Positions 7,656 through 16,022 of a stretch of 64,000 bases of DNA are shown here, piece by piece; position 1 is the first letter of the stretch, and every line of letters begins with the position of its first letter. The position numbers and the translations under genes were made by a program. The notes below the pieces were generated by a model that worked only from the letters and a program-made list of their open reading frames with translations, made no database searches and was not told the origin of the DNA. The stretch covers positions 124,001 through 188,000 of the forward strand of contig NZ_JASITE010000007.1 in the NCBI RefSeq assembly GCF_030767025.1, given 5' to 3'. Source of the stretch: Nocardia sp. CC227C (GTDB lineage Bacteria > Actinomycetota > Actinomycetes > Mycobacteriales > Mycobacteriaceae).

Positions 7656-8081
7656 ACCGGCCATGGTGGCAGGCCGCACCGACAATCGACCTCAGCTGCC
7701 GGTAGCCGGTGAGCGTCGGTGGAACCTGACTGCCGCCATCCATGCCGGAGAGGCCGAACTCTTCGGCGAATCACGGCTGCGGGTAGCTCGCGTGTACGCC
7801 GGTCTCGACGAGTGGCGCCGTCCGGGCGGTCGACGCGCTAGTGAGATCTCCAGTCGCACCCCTATCGAACGTTAGTTCGAGCTATAGCTGTTGGTCATCC
7901 CGCGCTACCAAGGCGCTACGGTTGGCTGTCGGATTGCTACCCGGTGCGTATGCGCGCTGTAGGCGGTCTCCGGCGGGCCGCATCGAACGGCATGAATCGT
8001 GCGTGGTCTCCGAGCCGCGTGGAGGGAAGCGGACCAGGGCCGATTGAAACCCATGCGTGACGGGCGCATATAATCCGTGAA
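7656..8081. other. Intergenic region before secG with operator-like palindromes
   Basis: No gene was recognised in these 426 nt. CGAAC and GTTCG with a 4-nt spacer (7866-7879) are followed at once by the 10-bp palindrome AGCTATAGCT (7880-7889). These look like protein-binding sites but may be chance. The secG promoter lies at the right end. Confidence 0.4.
8044..8074 (+). promoter_or_regulatory. secG promoter, near-leaderless
   Basis: TTGAAA (8044-8049) and a consensus TATAAT (8069-8074) are separated by 19 nt. The -10 box ends 7 nt before the secG ATG at 8082, so the expected start of transcription is at or next to the ATG. No ribosome site is present, which fits leaderless translation, common in actinobacteria. 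Confidence 0.6.
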
Positions 8082-8315
8082 ATGCGCATGTTCCTCGACA
8101 TCCTGCTGATCGTCACCAGCGTGCTGCTGGTGCTGCTGGTGCTGCTGCACCGGGCCAAGGGTGGAGGTCTGTCCAGCCTGTTCGGTGGCGGCGTGCAGTC
8201 CAGCCTCTCGGGGTCGACCGTGGTCGAGAAGAACCTGGACCGCATCACCATCTTCACGGGGATTGTCTGGTTGATCGCCATTCTCGGGATCGGCCTGGAG
8301 ATCAAGTTCTCCTGA
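8082..8315 (+). CDS. secG: Preprotein translocase subunit SecG
   Basis: A 77-residue membrane protein with two hydrophobic segments (about 3-22 and 55-74) joined by the conserved loop HRAKGGGLSSLFGGGVQSS. SecG stimulates SecYE-mediated protein export in the cytoplasmic membrane. In related genomes secG follows the gap-pgk-tpi glycolytic genes; here those are not directly upstream, and the gene has its own promoter. A strong hairpin follows it. Confidence 0.95.
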   Translation: MRMFLDILLIVTSVLLVLLVLLHRAKGGGLSSLFGGGVQSSLSGSTVVEKNLDRITIFTGIVWLIAILGIGLEIKFS

Positions 8316-8328
8316 GCTGACGAGCTTC

Positions 8329-8368
8329 GGATCACCCGGGTGTCGCTGTGGCGACACCCGGGTGATCC
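8329..8368 (+). terminator. secG terminator hairpin
   Basis: An 18-bp perfect stem (8329-8346 with 8351-8368) closes a TGTG loop 14 nt after the secG stop. It lacks a U-tract, as many actinobacterial terminators do. Confidence 0.75.
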
Positions 8369-8466
8369 GTGCTGGGGTGGGTCCATTCGTGGCGGTCGTG
8401 TGTAGAGACTGTGGGGTCTGGTGAAAGCTGCGGCCGATCGGGCCGATCCGTGGGCAAGATGAGCGC

Positions 8467-9153
8467 ATGGATGTTGTCGACGCGGTCGGGCCGAGCCTGA
8501 CGGGGGTGCTGCAGCGGAACCTGCTCTGGATGGGGTGGAACACCGTATTGGCTTGGATCCCGGTGGGTTTGGCGCTGCTGGTGTTCCGGATGGTGAAGCC
8601 GCGGGAGCGGCGGTTGCCGGTGTCGCCGGTGTGGTGGGCGGGGGCGGTGCTATTGCTGCTGTTCCTGCCGAATGCGCCGTACGTGGTGACCGACCTGGTG
8701 CATCTGCGCCACGACATCCGGTGGGCGGGGGACGGGCCGGTGGTGACCACCGTACTGCCCGTGTACGCGGCCTTCATCGCCTCGGGGTTCGTGGCCTACT
8801 ACCTGGTGCTGGGCGAGATGAACCGCTTCCTGGAGCGGTCCGGTTTCGGGGCGTGGCGGACACCGGTGACGCTGGTCACGCAGCTGCTGTGCGCGGTCGG
8901 CGTTTTCCTGGGGCGCTGGGTGCGGCTCAATTCGTGGGAGCCGGTGGTGCAGCCGCGCGGCACGTTCGAGCGCACGCTGCTGGCGCTCAGTTGGGAGTGG
9001 GCTCCGATTCTCATTGCCGCGGTCTTCGTGGCAACGGCGTTGGGGCACTTCGTGACTCGCGCGGTGATCGAGACGGCGGCGGACAGTGTGCGCAGGGGAG
9101 CGCTGTTCCTGCGCACACCGCGGGCCGCGCGCCCGACCACCGGCGGAGCGTAG
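8467..9153 (+). CDS. DUF1361 membrane protein
   Basis: A 228-residue protein with about six transmembrane segments. FLPNAPYVVTDLVHL after the second hydrophobic stretch is the hallmark of DUF1361 (PF07099), and WVRLNSWEP further on is also conserved. The function is unknown. The ATG follows the secG hairpin by about 100 nt. It converges with the acyl-CoA ligase gene, whose end lies 21 nt away, so no co-transcription is expected. Confidence 0.8.
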   Translation: MDVVDAVGPSLTGVLQRNLLWMGWNTVLAWIPVGLALLVFRMVKPRERRLPVSPVWWAGAVLLLLFLPNAPYVVTDLVHLRHDIRWAGDGPVVTTVLPVYAAFIASGFVAYYLVLGEMNRFLERSGFGAWRTPVTLVTQLLCAVGVFLGRWVRLNSWEPVVQPRGTFERTLLALSWEWAPILIAAVFVATALGHFVTRAVIETAADSVRRGALFLRTPRAARPTTGGA

Positions 9154-9174
9154 GACGTCAGGCGGACCGACCGA

Positions 9175-10782
9175 TCACGAAATGCCCAGTCGCTCTTGGG
9201 CGATCACCCGTACCGCCTTCTTGTCGGGCTTGCCGAGCCCGGTCAGCGGCAGCTTGTCGACGACCACGACGTTCTTCGGCACCTGCACCGAACCCTTGCG
9301 CTGCTTCACCGTGGCCTGTATCTCGGCCGTCACGGTGTCCACCGCGGCGGTGTCGGCGGCCGTGGCGGCGTCGAGCACGACGACCGCGGTCACGGCCTCA
9401 CCCCACTGTGGATCCGGCACGCCGACCACCGCGACGTCGAGCACGGCCGGATGCTCCGACACCACATCCTCCACCTCGCGCGGGAACACATTGAATCCGC
9501 CGGTCACCACCATGTCCTTGCTGCGGCCGACAATGTGCAGGAAGCCGTCCTCGTCCTCGCGGGCGAGGTCGCCGGTGTGCAGCCAGCCGTTCTTGAACGT
9601 CTCGGCCGTCACCTCGGGCAGGTTCAGGTAGCCGGCCGCCAGCAACGGCCCGGATACGCAGATCTCGCCCACCTCACCCTGCGGCACGACCTCGCCCTTG
9701 TCGTCGATGAGGGCGACGCGCAGCGCGACCGAGGGCCGCCCGCAGGAGCTCAGCCGCGCCTTGTCGTGCTCGTCCTTGGCCAGGTAGCTGATGGCCATGG
9801 GGGCCTCGGACTGCCCGAAGTACTGCGCGAAGATCGGCCCGAACCGTTCGATGGCCTGGGTCAGCCGGTTCGGATCGATGGCGGAGGCCCCGTAGTAGAC
9901 GGTCTGCAGCGACGACAGATCCCGCGTCTTCGAATCGGGGTGGTCGAGCAGCGCGTAGATCATGGACGGCACCAGCATGGTGGCGCTGATCTTGTGCTCC
10001 TCGATGGCCTTCAGCACCTCACCGGCGTCGAAGCGCGGCAGTACGATGCATTCGCCGCCCAACAGCACCACCGGGACGAAGAATGCCGCGCCCGCATGGG
10101 AGAGCGGTGTGCAGATGAGGAATTTCGGCCGCTTCGGCCACTCCCACTCCGACAGCTGGATCTGCGTCATGGTGGCCATGGTGAGCGCGGTGCCGACCAC
10201 GCCCTTGGGTTTGCCGGTGGTGCCGCCGGTGTAGCTCACCGAGATGACGTCGTCGGGCCGCAGTTCGGTGGCCTCGACCGGCTCGGGTTCGAACTTCTCC
10301 ACCTCGGCCAGGAAGTCCACGCCGACGTCGGCCAATTCGCTCGGTACCGGGCCGAGGACGAGCACCTTGGTCAGCTCCGGCACCCGGTCGACCAGCTCGC
10401 GGGCGCGCTGCACGAAGGCGGGTACCGGGTCGAGGATCAGGGTGGTGATGCCCGCGTCGGCGAGCACATACGCGTGATCGTCGAGTCCGCCGATGGGGTG
10501 CAGCGCGGTTCGCCGCTGTCCGCGGACCTGACCGGCCGCGATGGTGAACAGCACCTCGGGCCGGTTCAGCGCGAGAATGCCGACCGGCGTGCCGGTGCTC
10601 ACGCCGTTGGCCTCGAAGGCGGCCACGTACCGGCTGATGGCGTCCAGCACGTCGGCGCCGGTGAGCACGGTATCGCCGAGTGTCACAACGGGATTGCGCT
10701 TGTGGCGGCGCAGTCCGGCGAGCAGGCTGTGGCCGTTGTGCACCGGCATCCGCAGGCGGGTGTCGGGATCGATGGCAGTCAT
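9175..10782 (-). CDS. Fatty-acid/acyl-CoA ligase (FadD8-like)
   Basis: A 535-residue adenylate-forming enzyme. The P-loop-like motif YTGGTTGKPKG is at 184-194, the GD motif is within GWLHTGDLAREDEDGF, the hinge is GRSKDMVVTGGFNV, and the C-terminal lysine is in LTGLGKPDKK. It should activate a carboxylic acid with ATP and CoA. The N-terminus (PVHNGH, RPEVLF, ALHPIG) resembles mycobacterial FadD8. It is first in a minus-strand reading order that includes a thiolase and an SDR, so the unit probably degrades a lipid or sterol side chain. The exact substrate is not predictable. Confidence 0.85.
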   Translation of the reverse strand: MTAIDPDTRLRMPVHNGHSLLAGLRRHKRNPVVTLGDTVLTGADVLDAISRYVAAFEANGVSTGTPVGILALNRPEVLFTIAAGQVRGQRRTALHPIGGLDDHAYVLADAGITTLILDPVPAFVQRARELVDRVPELTKVLVLGPVPSELADVGVDFLAEVEKFEPEPVEATELRPDDVISVSYTGGTTGKPKGVVGTALTMATMTQIQLSEWEWPKRPKFLICTPLSHAGAAFFVPVVLLGGECIVLPRFDAGEVLKAIEEHKISATMLVPSMIYALLDHPDSKTRDLSSLQTVYYGASAIDPNRLTQAIERFGPIFAQYFGQSEAPMAISYLAKDEHDKARLSSCGRPSVALRVALIDDKGEVVPQGEVGEICVSGPLLAAGYLNLPEVTAETFKNGWLHTGDLAREDEDGFLHIVGRSKDMVVTGGFNVFPREVEDVVSEHPAVLDVAVVGVPDPQWGEAVTAVVVLDAATAADTAAVDTVTAEIQATVKQRKGSVQVPKNVVVVDKLPLTGLGKPDKKAVRVIAQERLGIS

Positions 10783-10805
10783 GGGTATTTCAACTCCCGT
10801 TCCGG

Positions 10806-11999
10806 TCAGGCGCTGGGCGCGGCGTAGAGGGTGACGGCGGTGGCACCGCCGAGTCCGAGGTTGTGGGCGAGTGCGATCCGGGCGTCGGGAACCTGCCGCT
10901 CACCGGCGAGACCCCGGAGTTGCCAGGACAATTCGGTGGCCTGGGCCAACCCGGTGGCGCCAAGGGGATGTCCCTTGGAGATCAGTCCGCCGGAGGGGTT
11001 CACCACCCAGCTGCCGCCGTAGGTGGTGGCCCCGGATTCGACCAGCGCCCCGGATTCGCCTTCCCCGCACAGGCCGAGAGCCTCGTAGGTGATGAGTTCG
11101 TTGATGGAGAAGCAGTCGTGCAGTTCGATCACATCGACATCGGCGATGCCGATTCCGGCGGTCTCGAACACCCGCTGTGCGGCGCGACGGGTCATACCCG
11201 AGCCCACCACGTCGATCATGGACCCGGCGGCGAAAGCCGAGGAACCGTCGGTGGCCAGCTCCTGGGCGAGGATCTCCACGGCCTGCCCCTCGAGCCCGTG
11301 CGCCCGCACGAAGTCCTCGCTCACCACCACCGCGGCCGCCGCCCCATCGGACATGGGGGAGCACTGCGAGCGGGTGAGCGGTCCGTGCACCGGCTTGTCG
11401 GTCAGCACCTCGTCGAGGGTGTAGGCGTTCTGGAACTGCGCCAGCGGATTCCGCGTGGAGTGCTCGTGATTCTTGACCGCCACCCGCGCCAGCTGTTCGG
11501 GTGTGGTGCCGTACCGCTTCATGTGCTCGATGGCGGCATTGCCGAAGAACTGCGTGGTGATGGGGGCGTTCCCGAAGTCGAACTGCCCGCGCATGACGGC
11601 CAGGTGGTTGTCGACGGTGGTGGCCTTGGGTGTGGTGGCGGGTCCGGCCATGGCCTCCTTGGTCATCTGTTCGAACCCGACGGCCAGCGCCACCTCGGCG
11701 AGGCCGCCGCCGACCCATTCCCGGGCCAGCATGAGTGCGGTGGAGCCGGTGGCGCAGTTGTTGTTGACATTCACCATCGGAATGCCGGTGAGTCCGATGT
11801 CGTAGAGGGCGCGCTGCCCGGCCGCGGACGGCTGGAAGACGTAGCCGACGGCGGCGCGCTGGACCTGGTCGTAGCCGATGCCGGCGTCGCCGAGCGCCCC
11901 GCGTACCGCCTCGCCGACCATCTCCGGGTAGGTCCATTCGCGGGAGCCGATCTTGACGAACGGCGTCATGGCGACACCCACGATGAAAACGCGTCGCAT
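10806..11999 (-). CDS. SCP-x-type thiolase / lipid-transfer protein
   Basis: A 397-residue thiolase-fold enzyme. The nucleophile cysteine C82 lies in VNNNCATGS; HDCFSINE and GGLISKGHPLGATG carry the catalytic histidines. These features mark the lipid-transfer-protein/SCP-x thiolases that cleave branched or sterol side-chain acyl-CoAs, often by retro-aldol or thiolytic steps. The ATG at 11999 is chosen because AGGAG lies 8 nt upstream; an ATG at 12008 would place that ribosome site inside the gene. It is upstream of the acyl-CoA ligase in transcription order and separated by 23 nt. Confidence 0.85.
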   Translation of the reverse strand: MRRVFIVGVAMTPFVKIGSREWTYPEMVGEAVRGALGDAGIGYDQVQRAAVGYVFQPSAAGQRALYDIGLTGIPMVNVNNNCATGSTALMLAREWVGGGLAEVALAVGFEQMTKEAMAGPATTPKATTVDNHLAVMRGQFDFGNAPITTQFFGNAAIEHMKRYGTTPEQLARVAVKNHEHSTRNPLAQFQNAYTLDEVLTDKPVHGPLTRSQCSPMSDGAAAAVVVSEDFVRAHGLEGQAVEILAQELATDGSSAFAAGSMIDVVGSGMTRRAAQRVFETAGIGIADVDVIELHDCFSINELITYEALGLCGEGESGALVESGATTYGGSWVVNPSGGLISKGHPLGATGLAQATELSWQLRGLAGERQVPDARIALAHNLGLGGATAVTLYAAPSA

Positions 12000-12043
12000 A
12001 CTTGGCACTCCTTCTGTCGGGGACTACTGCGGATACGTGCGCG

Positions 12044-12892
12044 CTAGTCGGCGCGCGGGATACGGCCGTCGATATCGGTGAATCCGTACTCGTCGGCGAG
12101 ATCGGCCACCCGCCAGGCTTTTCCGGTGCGTTTGCGGCGTTCGGGATCGGCGGCCAGGGCGACGACGGCACGTCCGGGGAAGCGCGGCGATTCGGCGGCG
12201 TCGAGGTCGAAGCTGCCCTCACCGGGCAGCGTGACCACGCGGCGACCCTGCTCGTCGGCCGGAACCATTTGCAGCAGTTCGGTATTCACGATGCCGGGCC
12301 AGATCGATACCGCCGTGACCTCGGTATCGGTGAGATCGTGCGCGAAATCGGCGGTCATCCGGTCCAAGGCGGTCTTGCCGATGCCGTAGACGGCATTGTG
12401 CATATACCGCCGCGCGCCGGGCGAGGACACGTTCACGATCAGTCCACCCGCCTCGATGAGCAGGGGCGCGGCGAAAACGCTTGCCGCGTAATGGGAACGC
12501 ACCCCGATGTCGAAGGTCTCGTCCCAGGCTTTCGGCGGTACGTCCCAGAACTTGCGCCCGAGCCAGCGCGCCGCCGACGGTGAGTTGTAGACATTGTTCA
12601 CCAGCACGTCGAGTCGCCCGTGCTCGGCGCGCACCCGGGCGAAGAGCCGTTCCACCGCCGCGTCGTCGTGGTGATCGCACACCACCGCCACGCCGGCCCC
12701 GCCGAGTTCGGTGATCTCGGCGGCGGTGGCGTGCACGGTCCCGGGCAGGCGTCCGGCCGTGGTGCTGCGGCCGGTGACATACACGGTGGCGCCCGCCGCG
12801 CCCAGTTCCAGGGCGATGCCCTTGCCGATGCCGCGACTCGCGCCGGTGACCACCGCGACCCGGCCGTCGAGAATCTTGGGTATTTCGCTCAC
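12044..12892 (-). CDS. Short-chain dehydrogenase/reductase
   Basis: A 282-residue classical SDR. The Rossmann motif TGASRGIG is at 16-23, NN at 99-100, the catalytic serine at 156 or 157, and Y169-GIG-K173 completes the active site. The insert VYNSPSAARWLGRKFWDVP resembles DHRS1-type SDRs. It probably oxidises or reduces a hydroxy/keto acyl intermediate with NAD(P). It is first in a minus-strand unit with the thiolase and ligase, and its promoter region contains a KstR-like box. Confidence 0.85.
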   Translation of the reverse strand: MSEIPKILDGRVAVVTGASRGIGKGIALELGAAGATVYVTGRSTTAGRLPGTVHATAAEITELGGAGVAVVCDHHDDAAVERLFARVRAEHGRLDVLVNNVYNSPSAARWLGRKFWDVPPKAWDETFDIGVRSHYAASVFAAPLLIEAGGLIVNVSSPGARRYMHNAVYGIGKTALDRMTADFAHDLTDTEVTAVSIWPGIVNTELLQMVPADEQGRRVVTLPGEGSFDLDAAESPRFPGRAVVALAADPERRKRTGKAWRVADLADEYGFTDIDGRIPRAD

Positions 12893-12916
12893 AACCGCTG
12901 GACATTACCTTGAAAT

Positions 12917-12930
12917 AAGAACGTGTTCTA
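12917..12930. promoter_or_regulatory. KstR-like operator
   Basis: AAGAACGTGTTCTA matches the published KstR consensus TnnAACnnGTTnnA at all fixed positions except the first base. AGAAC and GTTCT form its palindrome. It lies in the 54-nt gap between divergent catabolic genes, where KstR, the TetR-type repressor of cholesterol catabolism, would control both. Control by KstR is inferred from the motif alone. Confidence 0.55.
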
Positions 12931-12946
12931 GAAGTTGGAGGCGGTA

Positions 12947-13933
12947 GTGGATAACGGTCAACGCACGGTGCGGACCAGCGGCATCGACATGCATGTCACC
13001 GAGCGGGGGCAGGGGCACCCGGTGGTGTTCTGCCACGGGTTCCCGCACACCGGATTCGTATGGCACCACCAAGTCGAGGCGCTGGCCGCCGCAGGGTACC
13101 GGGCGCTGGCCCCCGACCTGCGCGGATACGGCCGCACCGACGCTCCCGCCGATCCCGAGGCGTACACCAACGCGGCCGTCGTCGGGGATCTGCTCGCCCT
13201 GCTCGACGACATCGGAGCCGAGCGGGCCGTGTTCGTCGGCCTCGATTTCGGGGCGCAGTTGGTGTGGGAGCTGGCGCTGCGCGCACCCGAGCGGGTGGAC
13301 GCGGTCATGGTGTTGAACAATCCGTTCGCCCCGCGCCCGCCCAAGCCGCCGTCGGCGTTCTGGACCAAGGCCGCGCAGCGGCATTTCCTGCACCTGTCGT
13401 ACTTCCAGCAGCCGGGTGTGGCCGACGCCGAACTCGCCGCCCGCCCACGGGAATTCCTGGCCCGGGTGTACTACTCGCTCAGTGCCGCCTACCACTACCT
13501 CGACACCTGGAAGAACCCGCCCGGCCTCGGCTATCTGGATGTGCTGCCGGATGCCCCCGCACTGCCGTGGTCCTGGCTCACCCGGGAGGAATTCGACACC
13601 CTCGCCGCCGATTTCGAGCGCACCGGATTCACCGGCGGCCTCAACTGGTACCGCAATCTGGACCGGAACTGGGAGCTCACCGCCGAGTTCGCCGACGCGA
13701 AGGTGACTGTGCCCGCCTACTTCCTCCACGGCGAGCACGATCCCGATATGGAGGGCTTCAGCGGCCGCGATCCGCTGGCCACCATGCGCGCCGCGGTCCC
13801 GGACCTGCGCGCGGTGGTGGAGGTGCCCGGCGCGGGCCACCTGGTGCAGCTCGAGAACCCCGCCGCGGTGAACGAATTCCTGCTCACCAGCCTCGACGGC
13901 CTCGAACTGACATCGACCGCGACGACCGCGTAG
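12947..13933 (+). CDS. Epoxide-hydrolase-like alpha/beta hydrolase
   Basis: A 328-residue alpha/beta hydrolase. HGFPH (30-34) forms the oxyanion region, and GLDFGA has aspartate D100 at the nucleophile position, as in epoxide hydrolases and haloalkane dehalogenases rather than serine esterases. GLNWYRN carries a cap tyrosine typical of epoxide hydrolases, and GHLVQLENP gives the histidine. The GTG at 12947 is chosen because GGAG lies 6 nt upstream; the TTG at 12935 would overlap that site. It is divergent from the SDR and probably co-regulated with it. Confidence 0.8.
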   Translation: MDNGQRTVRTSGIDMHVTERGQGHPVVFCHGFPHTGFVWHHQVEALAAAGYRALAPDLRGYGRTDAPADPEAYTNAAVVGDLLALLDDIGAERAVFVGLDFGAQLVWELALRAPERVDAVMVLNNPFAPRPPKPPSAFWTKAAQRHFLHLSYFQQPGVADAELAARPREFLARVYYSLSAAYHYLDTWKNPPGLGYLDVLPDAPALPWSWLTREEFDTLAADFERTGFTGGLNWYRNLDRNWELTAEFADAKVTVPAYFLHGEHDPDMEGFSGRDPLATMRAAVPDLRAVVEVPGAGHLVQLENPAAVNEFLLTSLDGLELTSTATTA

Positions 13934-14072
13934 CGGTCGACCACAGGTCCCGATCCGCGTCCCGGGGTGCGGTGGCTCGGCCGCGGCGTCGTCTTCGATA
14001 CGCCGGTACGCGTGATGCGGCTCGCGCTCGTCCGTGCCGGGCAGGGCGGCGCTGCGCGGATACCGTGACCGC

Positions 14073-14741
14073 ATGGCGATCGAACAGGGGAGCAGACTCG
14101 CTTTTCCGGGTGGCCCCACCGCGCTGGTACTACTCAGCACCGGGGCGGGGGCCATGGACGCGCTGGTGTTCACCGCATTGGGCAAGGTTTTCGCCAGCGT
14201 GCTGACCGGCAATCTGGTTCTGCTCGGGGTGGCGGTGGCACTGCCGTCGACGGATGTCGCGGGTCCGCTCACGGTGCTGGGCGGCTATGTGGTGGGAATC
14301 GTGGTGGCGGCCCGATGGTGTCGGGCCGAACGCGATCGCCGCGCGCGCCGGGTGCTCGAATGTCTCGCCGTCGAAGCGGTTCTCGCGAGCGTACTCGCCG
14401 GACTGGCCGTGGCCTTCGGTGACGGGCTCGGCCGGACGCCGCTGCTGGTGCTCGCCGCGCTGGCCATGGGCATGCAGTCCGCGACGGTGCTGGCGGCCGA
14501 CCCGAATTCGCCCACCACCTATCTGACGAGCACATTCACCCGCTTCTGTAGCGATCTCGCCACGACCGGGAAAGTGGACCCGTGGTCGCTGACGCGCATC
14601 GCCGGTCTGGTGCTCGGCGCGGGTGGCGCGGTGGCACTGGGCAATGCGACGGGATGGTGGGCGTTCACGGCCCCGGCGGCATTGATCGTCGCGGCATCGG
14701 GCCTCGTCTGGCGCGGAATCCGCGCGGCACCGGCGACATAG
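14073..14741 (+). CDS. DUF1275 (YoaK-like) membrane protein
   Basis: A 222-residue protein with about six transmembrane segments. The start STGAGAMDALVFTALGKVFASVLTGN and the internal LAMGMQSATV are typical of DUF1275 (PF06912), whose function is unknown. The ATG at 14073 is preferred to a GTG at 14034 because homology starts after it, but neither has a clear ribosome site. It stands alone between the hydrolase and the broken MarR gene. Confidence 0.8.
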   Translation: MAIEQGSRLAFPGGPTALVLLSTGAGAMDALVFTALGKVFASVLTGNLVLLGVAVALPSTDVAGPLTVLGGYVVGIVVAARWCRAERDRRARRVLECLAVEAVLASVLAGLAVAFGDGLGRTPLLVLAALAMGMQSATVLAADPNSPTTYLTSTFTRFCSDLATTGKVDPWSLTRIAGLVLGAGGAVALGNATGWWAFTAPAALIVAASGLVWRGIRAAPAT

Positions 14742-14825
14742 CCGGTGCCGCCCAGTTCGAGGTCGACGTGCGGTGCGGATTGCACCTCGTCCTTGGCGAC
14801 CTGCACCTGCGGGGTGTGCGCGGGC

Positions 14826-15119
14826 TTACCGCTTCCCGGGCTCCGGTTCCGCGCGAATCGTGTCCAGGCGGTCCGCGCAGCGGGTGAGCAGATCCAGCAG
14901 GGTGTCCCGCTCGGTGGCCGTGAACTCCTCGGCCAGGGCGCGTTCGACGCGGACAGCACGGGCGTCGGCGTCGCGCATCACCTGCTCGCCCTGTTCGGTC
15001 AGGCGGGTCTCCAGGACATTGCGGTGCCAGGCGTGCGGGGTGCGCTCGATGAGTCCGCGGTCCCGGAGGTTGGTGAGGATCGTGTTCATGGTCGGCGGGG
15101 TGACGCCGCACAGGCGAGC
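14826..15119 (-). pseudogene. Truncated MarR-family regulator
   Basis: The frame reads LCGVTPPTMNTILTNLRDRG, then LIERTPHAWHRN and a helical C-terminus, which is the recognition helix, wing and dimer tail of a MarR regulator. The first half of the DNA-binding domain is missing: an in-frame TAG lies at 15120-15122, exactly where sequence of a divergent SMP-30-like gene begins. The longest ATG-started product is 87 residues and would lack a complete winged helix. One deletion seems to have removed the 5' ends of two divergent genes. Confidence 0.75.
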
Positions 15120-15969
15120 CTACCCGGAGGGCATCGCCCTCGACGCGCGCACCGGTGACACCTACGTCGGCTGCTACGCCAACGGCGCGGTCTACCGGGC
15201 CGCCGCGGGTGCGGCCGAGGCGGAGGGTCTTCCTGCCCGCGGGCGCCGACGGCCGGGTCACGGCCAATGGCATGAAGGTCGACGACCGCGGTCGGCTGTG
15301 GGTCACCGATTCGACCGCCGGGGTGGCCGCCTACGACATCGCCACCCGGGCACTGGTCGCCAGCTTCGACGTGCCGGGCGGTGCGCCGCGCTTCGTCAAC
15401 GATCTCGATTCCGCACCCGACGGCACCGCCTATCTGACCGACAGCATCCGCTCGGTCGTCTACCGCGTGACCCCCGACCAAGTCGCCGCTGGTGGAATGC
15501 CGAACTCACGGCGGTTTTCGACCTCGCGCCGCATCTTGAACCGCGCCCGGCGGACGCCGTCGGCCTCAACGGCATCGTGGTAGATCCGACGGGCCGGTAC
15601 CTGCTGGTCGTCGATATGACCGGCGGGGATCTGTACCGCCTCGCCACCGCGCCCGACGCGGCCGGGCCGGTGCGCAAGGTGACCCTGAACGGCGGCGATG
15701 TGGTGCACGGTGACGGTCTGGATCTGGTGGACCACACGCTGCGGGTCGCGCACAACGCCGTCAACACGGTGAGCCGCTGGACCGTGTCCGACGACTACGC
15801 CACCGCCACCCTGGTCGAGCAGTTCACCGACGAATCCCTCGCCATCCCAACGACTCTGGTGCGCGCCGGAGATCGGACGCTGGTCGTGGCGTCGCAGTTC
15901 GACAAGGGCGGGCCGATGTCTCCGGGGACGCCCGCCACGCCCTTCCGGATTGTCGCCGTGCGTATCTGA
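15112..15969 (+). pseudogene. Broken SMP-30/gluconolactonase-like beta-propeller gene
   Basis: Beta-propeller sequence runs YPEGIALDARTGDTYVG, then GRVTANGMKVDDRGRLWV, then VGLNGIVVDPTGRYLLVVD, as in SMP-30/strictosidine-synthase-like proteins. The signal peptide and first strands are missing at the MarR junction. The middle part is in another frame: a gained base near 15228 and a lost base near 15500 cancel each other, leaving about 90 codons out of frame without a stop. It is probably not functional because the start is gone. Confidence 0.75.
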
Positions 15970-15990
15970 TTCCGGCCCGTGCGCGTCTAG

Positions 15991-16012
15991 TACATCAAAC
16001 TGATTTGATGTA
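15991..16012. promoter_or_regulatory. ArsR-type operator
   Basis: TACATCAAA and TTTGATGTA form a perfect 9-bp inverted repeat with a CTGA spacer, the classical ATCAA-N6-TTGAT core bound by ArsR repressors. It lies 10 nt before the ArsR-ArsC start, so repression is probably autogenous. Confidence 0.75.
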
Positions 16013-16022
16013 TTTTGGAGCC

